Assembly: GCA_013396655.1 (NCBI GenBank)
Contig: WBMV01008591.1
Coordinates: 90,265 to 154,264 of the forward strand
Direction of reading: 5' to 3'
DNA: 64,000 bases
From: Campylorhamphus procurvoides
Taxonomy: Eukaryota > Chordata > Aves > Passeriformes > Dendrocolaptidae
The position numbers and the translations under genes are program-made. Below, in pieces: positions 1 to 13,300 of the stretch (within the stretch, counting starts at the first letter, position 1; each line of letters opens with the position of its first letter). The notes beneath the pieces are model-generated. The model was given only the letters and a program-made list of their open reading frames with translations. It was not told where the DNA came from and made no database searches.

Positions 1-1660
1 TTACAGACAGGTTGGAGCAGCCTCATGTTCACAAGCCCTGGTCCTCATGACTGCAACCATCCCAATATCTGTCAACACAGCAGGGCATAAACAATCCAGG
101 AGGTTGCATTGATGATAACTTCCAAGTGATGGGGAAGCCAAGGAGAACAGGTGCTATCCTGGATCTTGTTCTCCCACAAGTAGCCGCTAGTGAGGAATGT
201 GAAGCTCAAGGGCAGCCTGGACTGCAAGGACCATGAAATGGTGGAGTTCAAGATCCTCAGGACAGCAAGGAGAGTGCACAGCCAACTCACTACCATGGAC
301 TTCAGAAGAACAGACTTTGGCCTCTTCAGAGATCNAGACAGGTGACTTTATAGTGGGGGTTTGCTACACACCAGCCAAGCAGGAAGACCAAGCAAATGAG
401 GCCTTTTACAGACAGGTTGGAGCAGCCTCATGTTCACAAGCCCTGGTCCTCATGACTGCAACCATCCCAATATCTGTCAACACAGCAGGGCATAAACAAT
501 CCAGGAGGTTGCATTGATGATAACTTCCAAGTGATGGGGAAGCCAAGGAGAACAGGTGCTATCCTGGATCTTGTTCTCCCACAAGTAGCCGCTAGTGAGG
601 AATGTGAAGCTCAAGGGCAGCCTGGACTGCAAGGACCATGAAATGGTGGAGTTCAAGATCCTCAGGACAGCAAGGAGAGTGCACAGCCAACTCACTACCA
701 TGGACTTCAGAAGAACAGACTTTGGCCTCTTCAGAGATCTGGTTAGTAGAATGCCATGGGATAAAACACTGAAGGGAAGAGAAGCCCAAGATAGCTGGTT
801 GACATTCAAGGATCATCAACAAGATCAGGAGTGATGCATCCCAACACAGAGGAAATCACGCAAAAACATAAGAAAGGTGTTAGCTGAACAAGGAGCTCCT
901 GGACAAACTCAAATACAAAAAGGAAACCTACAGAGGGTGGAAATAAGGATGGGTAATCTGGGAGAAAAACAGAGTGATTGTCCAACCAGCCCAATTCTAT
1001 GAAAGCAAAGCTTCCCTGGAAAAGGGGAAATATAGTCCACATTTTTAAAAAGGGAATAAAGAAGGGAACTACAGGTCAGTCAGTCTCACCTCGGTTTCCA
1101 GCAAGGTTATAATCCTCCTGGAAACTATGCTAAGGCACATGGAAAATAAGGAGGTGCTGGTGATAGCAAACATAACTTCACTAAAGACAAATCATGCCTG
1201 ACAGGTTTTGAGGCCTTCTACAATATGGTCACAGAAGTGGCAGATAAGGAAAGAGCAAGAGGTGTCACTTACCTAGACTTGTGCAAAGCATTTGACTGTC
1301 CCACACAACATCCTTATCTCTAACATGCAGAAACATAGATCTGGTGGGTGGACCACTAGGTGGATAAGGAACTGGCCACATGGTCACACTCGGAGCATTG
1401 TGGTGAACAGCTCAGTGTCCAGGTGGAGACCAGAGATGAGCAGTGTACCACCACAGTTGACATTGGTACTAGAGCTGTTTAGCACCTTTGTTGGTGACAT
1501 GGACAGGGGGATTGACTGCACCCTCAGCAAGTTTGCTGACACCACCAAGCTGTGTGGTAAACACACTGAAAGGAAGGGATGCCATCTAGAGGGATCTGGA
1601 CAGACTGAGAGGTAGGCCTATGAGAACCTTATGAAGATCAACCCAAACAATTCTGTGATT
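1..1660 (+). mobile_element. CR1 LINE fragment, 3' part of ORF2 to 3' end
   Basis: Degenerate non-LTR retrotransposon in plus orientation. Positions 335-520 read as the end of the CR1 endonuclease domain (a GVCYTPAKQEDQANEAFYRQ stretch, then the ALVLM strand). Positions 595-834 read as the conserved linker (DHEMVEFKIL, then DFRRTDFGLFRDL). Positions 1080-1560 hold reverse-transcriptase remnants, including an FADTTKL box at about 1530 where active CR1 has FADD. The 3' end carries the octamer attctgtg at 1650-1657. Multiple stops and frameshifts make it inactive. Positions 1-334 are repeated at 406-739 across a single N at 335, which is probably an assembly artefact. Confidence 0.9.
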
Positions 1661-1747
1661 GTATGAAATCCAAAAGATAACATACATTATTCCTAAGCCA
1701 CCTTAACTTTAAAGTACATAGCACATTCTGCATATGTACATAGTTGT

Positions 1748-2365
1748 GTTGAGCACCACTTCCCATAGTCACATAATCAGCATTTTATCTACTGTCAATA
1801 GCACACTTCTGTTGCTGTACAGAAGTCTTCTACCATCTTTGTATGATTGACTGCTACTGTTGAGGAATCCATTTAGTGCAAGTAGTTCAGGATGCAGTAG
1901 AGCTGCAGGTTGAGCTCTGGGGGGTGGGAGACCCAGGCAAGGGGCCATGAACTGCTGACTCTGTGCAACGAAGAGTCTGGGGACCTTTGGCCCAGCCAGG
2001 GGACTGGACACTGAGAAACACAGCAGGGGCTGATGACTCCAAGACTTTCGTGCCTTTAAATTGTAAGGGTATAAAAGCCCAGCGTTCCTTTGTTCAAGAT
2101 CCCTCCTGGAAGGCACCAGCTCTAGGTGTTCTTTTGTTATTGCACCAAGATTAGATTATTTTAAGGATCAAGACATCTGAGACTCTGCTATGGGAAAGCT
2201 GGGGTCAAATCAGTCGGGAAACCTGGTCTGCCTGTGTGAGTAGGGGGTGTTTAGCTGGGAAGGGGCTTCAATCCCAGCCCAGGTGGATCAAGTGTGACTG
2301 CCTTAGTGGCTCCTGGATGGTCAGACGGGCAAGTTTCTCTAACGCTACATCTCTAACCAACAGAC
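1748..2365 (+). mobile_element. LTR-like element (ERV solo LTR candidate)
   Basis: The segment starts with TG and ends near CA. It has a TATA-like tataaaag at about 2071 and a region from about 2130 to 2365 that is clearly homologous, in opposite orientation, to about 49210-49440. Shared blocks include ttgttattgcacca, gacatctgagactctgctatgg, gcctggtctg and agctgggaaggggc. A TATA box followed by a conserved downstream block is what an LTR with U3, R and U5 would show. The exact ends and family are uncertain and I saw no clear target-site duplication. Confidence 0.5.
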
Positions 2366-4209
2366 ATTAAAAAAGGCAAGCTAGTATCTGTCTGATTTTG
2401 CAAAAATAATTCAGAGGGAAAATCAGAAAAAGCTTACTACAGAATACTCAGATCATGGTAGAAACATACTCTTTCTTCAAGAAGGATAAAGCCATACAAT
2501 TCATACAAGTTAATGAAAAAAACAAGTATGAGTGGCAAAAAATTACTGCGGAAACAAAGTCTGCAATATTTAGAAGTAAATAAAGGCTATATTTGAAAGA
2601 AATACCTCTTTAAAATGTGGTAAAATTAAATTTACTTTAAATTAATTTATTTAAAAGAAAATTCTAGAACAGAAGAATTTCTTAAAATGAAAGTTAAATT
2701 TCTAAAATATGATCAGAAGTCAATAGTCAACTGTACATTCAAGATCAAACCTTACTGCATCTCAGCTTGTTCCCCAAAGAGAAATCAACATTCAGTACCA
2801 AACATTTTTTATAGTTACAAAGGAAAGAATGATAGCATTCTATTTCTTGATGTTCAATACTGAGAAAAAGATGCAGAAACCTAAAAGAGAGTATTCTGAT
2901 ACAGCCAATGCCTCTCAAAAAGTATTATGAAGTCCAGAAACAGAAGTGAATTTGCTGTTTGGCCTTTCTATATAGGTTTCTTTGGGATTTTTAGTGTATT
3001 TTTTCTGGATGTTAATTTTTTTTCAGCTAAGTACATCCAAAGAATTCAAAGAATTACCGATGTGATTATACAATGAGTTAAACCTCATTTGTATCTGTAT
3101 ACAATCTCTATTAAAAAAAGCACAAGAAATTAGAATTCAGAGAATTACCTAATGAAAAAAAAATATCTTGAAGTATCATGGAAAACATTTTCAAAAAGAC
3201 CAAGAAGAGAATTATCACAAACCTCACAATATTTTTTCAAGATACTTCAAGATAACACTCTACACTATTATATAATACACACATAGTAAGGCACATAATA
3301 AGAAATTAGGTAAATACACAGTAATTTAAGTATTAGACATTATAGTGGTAAAAACACCTCTTAAGGTTTATTTTTTCTGCCCCCAAAGATGGCCTTAAAA
3401 AAAAATAACTTCTTAAAAACCTGTCAAACCATCATGGACCTGAATATTTTTCAAAAGATTGTAAACATTTAATTATTTAGAGAAATGCAAAGGATTATTT
3501 TAAATCAGAACTATATTCTTGTTTTATTTTCTCCAAAGTACTATTACACAGCACTTCATAGTAAAAATAGGACATCAAACTTCCATTCCATAGTTAAGTC
3601 AACCTAAGTTTCTGATATCACATCTTGAAAAAACTTGTCAAATACCTTTTACTCCACAGAGAGAAGGCACTGCCTCTTCTCTAATAATTTAATCTGTAAG
3701 AACAGCACAGACTTTTAATTTTTATAAACAAATTATTTGTAAAGATTTACCAAAGTATGAACCCATACTCTGGTAACATAAATACTATTTAGAGGATACT
3801 CACAGTCACTGCTTGCTTTTCTTCAAGAAACTCGAGCGCTATTTCACATTCAAATTAGTGTTTAATCTTCACAGACTAGATTTACCATTTTGTTAAGAAT
3901 ACTCTTTGTTTGATGTATTGTAAAATGTTTTCTAAGGTTGATTTCGAACAAAAGTCAAAAGGATGTTCTAAAATATAATTTTAAGTAGGAAATTTGATGA
4001 TACATATAATTGCTAAAGCTATTTCACAGAAGAATCTTTCTCTGGATCGCATACTTGCAGCTAGAATCAGAAAAGACCATCATTTAATTCTTCATGTATG
4101 AATGAGCTTTTTCTTTGAAGAGACAGATCTTGTCTCAGCTGTCTCAGACTCTATTTGAAGATTTTACTAAAACCTTTATGCAGCCTTAAAAGGAAAGTGC
4201 ACAAAAAAT
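2366..4209 (-). other. Probable PTBP3 3' UTR and downstream AT-rich DNA
   Basis: No coding potential. This lies immediately downstream of the PTBP3 stop on the minus strand and is AT-rich. Candidate AATAAA signals on the minus strand appear as TTTATT at 3523-3528, 3367-3372 and about 2647-2652; the sequence does not show which is used. It contains a 14-bp inverted repeat listed separately. Confidence 0.5.
3164..3254. repeat. 14-bp perfect inverted repeat in probable PTBP3 3' UTR
   Basis: tatcttgaagtatc at 3164-3177 is the exact reverse complement of gatacttcaagata at 3241-3254, with 63 nt between. Transcribed from the minus strand it could form a 14-bp stem inside the 3' UTR. Confidence 0.6.
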
Positions 4210-4342
4210 TCAGATTGTAGATTTTGAGAAGGAAACTCGGAGATGCTGGTGTTCTCCAAAGTCATGATTGTGGAGCTCAATGAGAGCATGAACAGCTTCT
4301 TCCACAGAGCCCAGCTGGATGAGAGCCATTTTGCAATCTTTC
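4210..4342 (-). CDS. PTBP3: PTBP3 last coding exon (RRM4 end, stop)
   Basis: Acceptor AG at 4344-4343, stop TGA at 4212-4210. It encodes residues 477-519: [16 protein letters not shown], then ALIELHNH, and ends [10 protein letters not shown], the invariant PTB-family C-terminus. The codon TGC gives Cys479 where family members have Arg, a change consistent with a CpG transition. FGEHQHLRV replaces the usual LGENHHLRV. Confidence 0.95.
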
Positions 4343-7300
4343 CTAAGAACAATAGAAACCTTTATTAATCTTAAGCAAATTTTCACTAGCCAAAACAGAA
4401 TAGTGACATAAGTGTTTTTCAGCCATATCACACACTGAACATTTCTATAGCAAAAGAATCAGAACTAGTTATGCACCTGCTAAAATCCAATTATAACAGA
4501 GCTGTATAAATTTTGCAAATCTATGGCCTAAAGCCATGCCATTCTTTCCTTACACTGGACTTAAAAAACTGTGTCAGAACAAGGTTTGAAGGCCTCTAGG
4601 AAACACTTGCATTGTCCATATAGACAAGATTATTCTAGCACATATGATTGTGCTAAAATAATACTGCCAATTAATCAATGTTAGAGCAGACACATTGTCA
4701 TCCTCTATACATTTTACATATGCACAGCTTGTATTTTTTAAAGAAGTGGGCATTTATTTTCCTTAAACTTACTTTACTTTAAATATATATGGAATTTGTC
4801 AAAAGGTTGCATCTCTTTGATTTAATTATGTTAATATAGTATCTCATTTAAAATTTGAAGGTTAAAATTATCATAAAAATTGTCATAAGTGTACTGCTTT
4901 TGTCTATAGGCATGGAATTCTGCCTATAGTTATAAATACATGGAATGTCACAAAAAAGCAACTAGCCACCTTCCAGGATGACAGCTTGCTCTGCAATTTT
5001 ACAAGAGAACTTACTGGAAAAATTTGAATCCTTTCACAGTAGATCCTTTACTTGCAAAAAGGTTCTTCAAATCATCAACAGTAACAGAAGGCCTAATTGA
5101 AACAAACAAACAAACAAACAAACCCAAAATAAATCCCCCTTCAACTTGAAAAAGAACAGAGTTCTATAATAATATCAAGATCTCAGCCTTCAATTCTAAA
5201 TTAAGTTTGAACAGCAAAAACTATCTCCACCAACTCAAACCTTGTCAACACTTCAGCCCAAACAGCTTGGCTTTGTGCTACAAAATTATTTCAGGTACAC
5301 TCTACTGTTTTTCATCCAACCCCACTTCTTTCTCACTTAAATTCAGATTGCAAAAAATTCTCTTAAGATCTTAATCAGTACCTTCAGGAACATATTTCAT
5401 CGTGGAATCTGAGTGAGTGTGATTCACGTATTTTCAGTTTTGAAAGCTTTTTTATTTTACTCAAAAAGCCACTTTCTAAGTATCTTGCAATTTCTTTTGT
5501 TACTTGGACAGAATCCCACAGTCTCCTCCTTTCCCTCCCTGCACAGCTGCCAAACAAAAGAAGCCTGTAAAAACTTGTGTTTGGCTGTCACTCCACACGT
5601 TGTTGACAACATTCTAGGTATAAAAATATACTGTTTCAGTCTTAAAGAACACCCTTCCTAATAGTGTTTTGTTTTCTACAACTTCTTCTGTATGCAGGAG
5701 GTCTGAGTTCTGTAGAAATTACTCTTTAAAAAGTGTTAGAGTTATTAAAAATTGTATCTATATTAAGTAGCAATGTCAATGATGAATTTGTCATGTAACT
5801 CCAGTACATTATCTCAAAAAACCTGTCTTTAATCTTTGCAAAAAATCTGTAACACGGTACTTATATGTAAAAAACAGAAAGCATCCTCTCAAGAAAATGT
5901 AAACTGATTACAACTCATAAAGAAGATAATTCAATTGGTTATCCTCATTGCTAATGGTAAAAAAGGGACAGTTAAAGGATTCTCTTATTGTTAATTCCAC
6001 AGCAGAATGACCCACAGCAGAATTAACTGTAAAAGGCCAAGGGAATGTAAAGCTTATGTCACAATTTGTAACTTAAGAACATAACCCAAGAAACATCTTT
6101 TCAAGAAAATCACACATGTAGATACTCACGGGATGTTGGAGAGATGCAGCGTGGCAGACGGAGGAAAGATATTTTGGAAGTTCTTAGAGCCAGGATTCTT
6201 AAAGCGATGTAAAGGGCTATTGCTAAAGTCCTTTGTCAGACCTTTGTCCTCTTGCCCTTCACGAGGAAGTTGAATTGTCTGATATTTTGAAAAAGTAGTA
6301 TGCATGACCCTTCCATAAAGCCTCTGTCCATTCAAGTGGTTGATAGCTAACCAGTGGAAATTTAATTTGAACAGGAATAAATGCAGGAGAAGAAAAGACA
6401 ATTCTTTAAACACTATGTTGTTTTCTACTTAATGTCAGATTTTATAAATTTAAACTGCAACTTTTGTGTCTACCAAGTGGGTTATGTCACAACATTGTAT
6501 TTCAAAGAAGTACAAGGATGTAATATAATCTCCAGTTTAAATGCAACAAAAATGCAAAATGGCATTTCAGTAGAGCAGTTGATTATTTTTAAATAGTCAG
6601 ATATAAGATAAACTACAGGAAAATTATATGATGTATTATTAAGATAAACTACAGGAAAATTTTATGATGTTTTAATTCTAACACTTACTAGATTCAGATT
6701 CACAGGAACTTTGCTTTTAAACCACTCAAGAGTGTTGTTAATATATGCAAGGAAGTTTGTATGTAGTAATGGGCACAATTTGTTTATGGTTGTCATTGAC
6801 AGGTGGAAAATTCCTCTTTTTTATATTACACTAATCCTAGCTCAAAGCATAACTGGGCGTTAAAAATCAATACCTAATTGAGCCTGGGTTGCATCTGCCA
6901 TCTGAACCAAAGCAATTCCTCTTTTCTTAAACATGATCTTCACCCGATGCACATCACCATACACACCTGTGGAAATACAGAAAGGAATCTTTTCATAGCA
7001 CTACTACAAACAGCACAAGGGCAAGTCTGTTTCTTTTGACTAACATTAGAGTTACAAAGAGTAATCATGTCACTAAACAGCTTGGTTAGAATATTAGTAT
7101 GAAGGAGAGTTTTAAAGTTTGTGCATTATTTTCTGAGGCTCCAAAACAGAGGAAACCACCCAGGATCTTAGTCATAAAACTGTATGTTTATGTTCAGCTT
7201 TTAACTAGTGCAATAATTGTCAAAGTCCCATTAAAAGAGGCATATTGAAGTGTTACTATGCCGAACATTGTCCCCTGCAATTTGTGTACAGAATTTCCTC

Positions 7301-10300
7301 TGATGCAATATTTGTTTTGTCCTCTTCCTTTGTCCTCCCATTTTTGTAGTAAACAAACTGCACCAAACACTGAAATCTGACACTGTAAGTGTTTTGCCTT
7401 TTTAGTAGCCCTGGCCTATAATTCCTGATTCAAATTGTTGTAATTTTAAAATCAGTGCATTCTCTTGTGCCTTTTCTGGACATGAACAAAATAATAGAGC
7501 TTGAATTAACCAGCATATGTCAGAGAAAGAAATAAAAAGAATGCCAACCCTGTGGTTTCTTAAGGGGTATTTGACATATCTTACCAAATAGGATGAAAAG
7601 TCCATATGGTGTGATGGCCTGTTTGAATGACAAAATGAGTATATTATTTCTAAAGCCATGCAAATAAAGACATCTATTCCATAAGAATATGGTAAACAAA
7701 AAGAATGGAAGAAATACTGCACACTAATATATAAACCTGTCTCTCCAAAAGCCATTCCTTGCAATAACTATAGTGTATGGCACTCTTGTTAGTACATACT
7801 TGCAATGCACGTGTAAAATACTTAAACAAGGTAACAATTCAGCTCATGCATTTTCTTCACTCAAGACTCAATCTGTCATGCTGCAGAAGTTACTAATATT
7901 TTAAGTAGCTTCATTATTTGAACTTATTCTTTCTAAACTAGCAGCTCATTCCCAGAAAAAATGGAAGATATTTGCTAAACCAAAAATAGAAAAGAACACT
8001 AAAGAGCATCTTTGTATTTTGTAAATAGCAGGCAACACCTACAAAACTAAAACTAGTTGCTTCAAAATGTGTTTGCTTTGCCTTCAATCTTGTCCCCATC
8101 ACTTTACATGATGACCATGACATTCTAAAGTGATACACTTACAATTTAACTGCTTATATATGAAGCATATGGAAAATGGTATTTAAATTGTGTTTGAATA
8201 GAAGCTGTGAACAGAAAGCTAAATCTTGAAAGAAATAATTTTTTCTCCAGTGATTTTCAATTAAATTCTTGTATGCCAAGCACCAAAGAACATAATTTAC
8301 ACCCTAATGCAACCAAAATTCATTCAATTAAGACCAAGGTTTTGCCAGTAATGAGTATTAAAAATACTTGGGTATCAGAAGCATTAGTCACACTCTTTAG
8401 CCCTAATCTTTCTCACCTCACAACATTTGAAATGTTACATTATTCAAAAAAGACGACCTTGCAGCCTAAGTGCAAGTCCATACCCATTTATCATTAGCAC
8501 TTAGTAATAGAAAACAATAATTATCAATGTGAAATTTAAATTCATCCAGAGTTTATCTTTCTGGCCCAAATATTTTAATTTAATATGAAGGGTTTTCTAA
8601 AAGAAATTTCTTATCCAAATGAGACTGCACTAGTTCTACTAAAAAAAGTTTTCTGGAAGACAAAACCAGACAATCTAAAAGTCACAAAGGAATGTTCAAG
8701 TGCACACTAAAACTCTGCAATAGGGGAGAAACATAAACTGAAACAAGGTCAACAAGATTTTCTACACATAGAAAAAGCAGTGATAGAGTTCTGACAATCC
8801 TTGCTGAATAATAAGTGTTACACAGTTGCCACGAAATTATTTCCGACAATGCTGGTGTACATACTTATTTTATACCTTTTAAGAAGTTGAGCATTATTTA
8901 ATGCATTGCTTCTGTATCATGCATTACAGCACAAAGTTCTACATGACTTCTCAGATATTGTTAGTATTATGTAAAGCAGTAATGTCCTAAAAATAGCTCT
9001 GACCTATGCTTCACATATGCTTATCATTAAGAAGCACACTTTTAAGATTCAGAATCTTATCTCGAATAATCACCTGCAGAAAGCATATCCACAGCCATCA
9101 TCAGAAACATACCGATATACTGACAAATCAAAGTGATTTATCTTACAGCCCTAACTGCAGCTGTTTCTTTTGATGCTTACTGTGGGATTTGCTGTTAGTA
9201 GAAAAACAGAAACACAACAATTACTTAAAGAAACTGGTCAACAGATTTTTAAACCTCAGAATATGAAGGTAACTTCCATTTTTGCCAACAACTACTAACT
9301 TTAACAGTTTTATGCTTAAGTAAATGTATTGAATACGTAAACCAAGAATTTTACATTGCTACAAGGGGACTGCTTATCCACAGTGAAGTTGATTTGTTTT
9401 AAGTCATGGCCTTGGTACAGCTTGATTTTTGGCTTTTTTGTTCTTAGTTGGTTTTTTTTTTTAAAAGGCACATTACTTTTAGATAAGCACAGATCAGTGG
9501 GTAAAGTTTGACTAACAGGAGTAAGATTATCAAACAGCCTATGTCACTTCGTCTATAAAAATAACTTTTCAAGTTGTCCTCGGTAATTTTACTGCCAACA
9601 AAAAAAAATTTGTGTAGTACTATGAAAAGCAAACGTGTATTTATTAACTTTTAAAAACAGATGTACAGTGATGTCAATAGTGAAGCATACCTGTGTTTTT
9701 CCTCTCCAACTTGGGAAAAGTTGCAAAATTAGAAAGATCTGTCCATGTTTAGAAAGGCGCTTGATTTTGCATGCTTTTATCTCCTTTTCCCTCCTTTTTC
9801 TCTAATTTCTTGGGTTTTAATACATAAAAATCTCTTTGCTCTCTTTACAGGTAAAGTGGCACACAGAGGATACATATTAATAGAGATTACCAGTAAATTT
9901 AGCCATAATATATGTTGTTTACATCTTCAAACATTTTGCACATTTTACCATGGACTTCCTTCTAATTATTAAGTAACTGCTACCATAGGGTTCCTAAAGT
10001 AAATTGTGTTAGGAAGCTTTTCACTGATGGGTGGAGTTTTTCAAACTCATCAATATTGCAAACTACCTCAGACAAGCATAGAGCTGGTTTTTTTCAATTA
10101 TCAGCATAAAGAATTTCTCTCCTATTCCTTCAGCTAATGTCAATTTGTGAGAAGGATGCTGGCAGTTGGTACAAGATGATACTTGCATCAGTTCCATCAA
10201 TCAAACTTACTTCAGGATTGAGGTTGCTGACTAGTAAAACAGAGTTTCCTGGAATACCAGTAACGCCAGGAATAGTCATCTGTCCAGATGCTGCTGACGG

Positions 10301-13300
10301 GGTAACTGTGAGAGAACCAAGTGCTCCAGGAACAGCTGGAACTGAAAGACCTGGAAGGGTATAAATAGCATCAACTTGACATGTCAAAGTGGAAAAGGAA
10401 GAAGACAAAAACAATTTATGTTTGGGAAAAACATCAATATTCCATTTAAAAATGCTTTTAAGGAATTTAGTTATTACTAGTACGTGATCAATAAAACAGA
10501 GATAAAGAAATACTCAGCTACACAAACAGACTCAAACCAAAGAGGACATAAATTCCAGCCCAAGAAAGAAGAAAAATAATTCAGCACGAAAGTTTACCCT
10601 GTGCTAGGAAGCGAAAGATCACTCAGTCTAAAGAACTACTTATTTCTCACTTTATAGCCATGAAAGGGGAGAGTTCCTGTATTTGCTTTGAATGTCATTA
10701 CAGCCTTAGGATGCTTAGAAAAACAGATGCTTAATTTTTTCTTGTGCAGGTAATCTTTATAATGGCATTTAATTTCCTTGCTTATTAAGCTATAAAGTAC
10801 ATAATTGTATGTTTTTTATTACACAAAGTAGTTTTACTGAGTTATAGGAGACAGAAAATCAGAATTACTCAAATGAATACCGTATTCTGATTCCCACATC
10901 TGAAACCAATTTGCTCTAAACAGGTATATTCAGATCGCCCATTAGCCACTAACCACATTTTCATAAAACAGAAACTTACCAGCACCTTGAGGAAAGCCCA
11001 AGGATGGGGCAAACCCAGCAGCCCCCGCATATGATGTGAATATGGTGTTTTGGGTGGCTAGAGAGAGAGCAGATACATCTAATTAAAGCAGATTTTAAAA
11101 GTTTTGGAAGACAGAAGAGATTTCAAGGCTCAGAATCAGCTGCCAGTGCTGCTGTTCTGATTTCACCTGTAATTACACTTGTTATAAAACCTTTGGGTTA
11201 AAACCTCTCATTGAAATCCAAGATTCTGTTTTACAAAGACAATTTTCAGCCATTTTTGAGGGTGAATATTCTGGTCAGGCTTAGTGTACGTCTCTAAAAT
11301 GAAGTTGGAGCAAAACCTAAGTTAGACAAATTTGAGTAGGGAAAGCCCAACATAGATTAGTACCCAATAAAGTTAGTATGCCTGTGATGTTCAGCAGGAT
11401 TTATTCACTTGATGGACAAACATTTTAGAAATGTTCTGGAAGTAAATACAGTCAAAGATGTTTTGCAATGATAGGATACAACTATTTTCTGAGTATTTCT
11501 AAAACGAATATAGGCTAAACAAGACAAACAACTACAACTAACCTGAGATACTGAATTTTACTAGCTGCTGAGAGGCATAAAGAATATGTATTTTGCTTTT
11601 TAAGGAGATACATTTTCCCAGTTTGCATAACTTCATAAATAACCAGTGTTTTTCACAAGCATTAAACAGATCTGTAATGGCAACATACAGAGAGTCCCAG
11701 CCTCAAAGATAGCTCAGTGACTTCCACAACAGTATGTGGAGTTAAGTCCTACACAGGGCAATACAAAAATTTGTGTTCTACATGGCATTTAGATACAAGT
11801 CTAAGTTGTGGATTCTTCCATATATTAGCACACATCAGATTTTTTTTTGAATTTTTTTTTAATGGGGCACATATAATCAAGAAATACATCCTACTAGCTT
11901 GGTACTATGTTTTGTTACTCAAACATCCACCATTGACTAAAATACAGCCACATTCACTAGGAAATCATCATTGATGGGGATGATGAAATACTGTAAGAAG
12001 TATCCATTATGAATTACAAAAACAACAAATGGAACAGACACCACAGAACAAGTATTAATGAATATTGCATCACATTACACCTCCTCTTATCAGTGGCAAC
12101 AAAGTGTCTTTCATACAGACAACTGATTACATTTATCACATCAAGGCAAGTAATTGTGTTCTTGAAATATACACACTGGTGCATTATACTGACAGGTTCT
12201 GGCAATATAGGTATTAATCACTTATTCACAACCCAAGAACGGTAATGGAAACATTAACGAAGAAATAGATAAAGAGCTTTCAAATAAGACCTGCATGGTG
12301 TGCACTGATACCAAAATCAGGCATGTAAAAATTGTCAAACTGAGCTAATACAGAAAGATCTGGAATTCTTTGTTGCGTTTTTTTTTTAATCATGTAAAAT
12401 CATTTGCTTCATGGCTAGCAGCTAGCCCTCAAAGCAAGATAACTCACTGGGTGAAAGAACTCTTTAAATGCAAAATATTCACAAATCTGCTTGTTTATAG
12501 TGTGATATGTTTTACACAAAAAACAAAATAAAATAAAATAAAATAAATGAAATAATAAAAAATAAAATAAAATAAAATAAACCGGAGAGAGCAAAACAAG
12601 TTTCAAGGCCAGTTCAGTTTTGCTATTAGGATAACTTCAAGTCTACAGGAAAAAAAATGATGTATTATTCTGATAGTTACCTGCTTTATCTAATAATTCT
12701 CCATCAAAACTACACCCACCAGTAATAATAAAGGAAGTGCAAGTACTGACATGATTCACAACATTTTTTCTCATGTTCTGTAACTAAGCCTATCAGAACA
12801 TACTAATAACAACATATGTATGTTGTTGGCACTGAGAGAGAGGCTAGGAAGCATGCTTCTCCCCATATACAGCTATTTTTTAAAAAGAAAAATATCTATG
12901 CAGCTGCTTCACTGTGACTGTACTACAAACAAATTTTGGTACAGACATCAGACTACCCTTCACACCAGCACTTCTGATGTTCTTCCTATTACAGTAAATG
13001 AAAACAAGACTGCAAACGACAAAAAGCTTGGAAGAGTGAGGGGGAGGAAATGGAGCAGCTTTCATTTTTTATCCTCCAAAAGCATACAGTTATCTCTGCC
13101 CTACAAACAAGTTTGCCTTTAAGCTACTATAATTATACCTTTTCCTTCCAATGACATTTCAAAAAGCGCAAATCTAATTAATCAGAATATATTAGATCTA
13201 TAACAGCCCATTTCTAAAATGCCTGTATGGCAAATTCCAGCCCCCCTCACTCTGCCCCAGAGTATAAAGACAGTCACACATTACATAAAGATCTAGGCCT

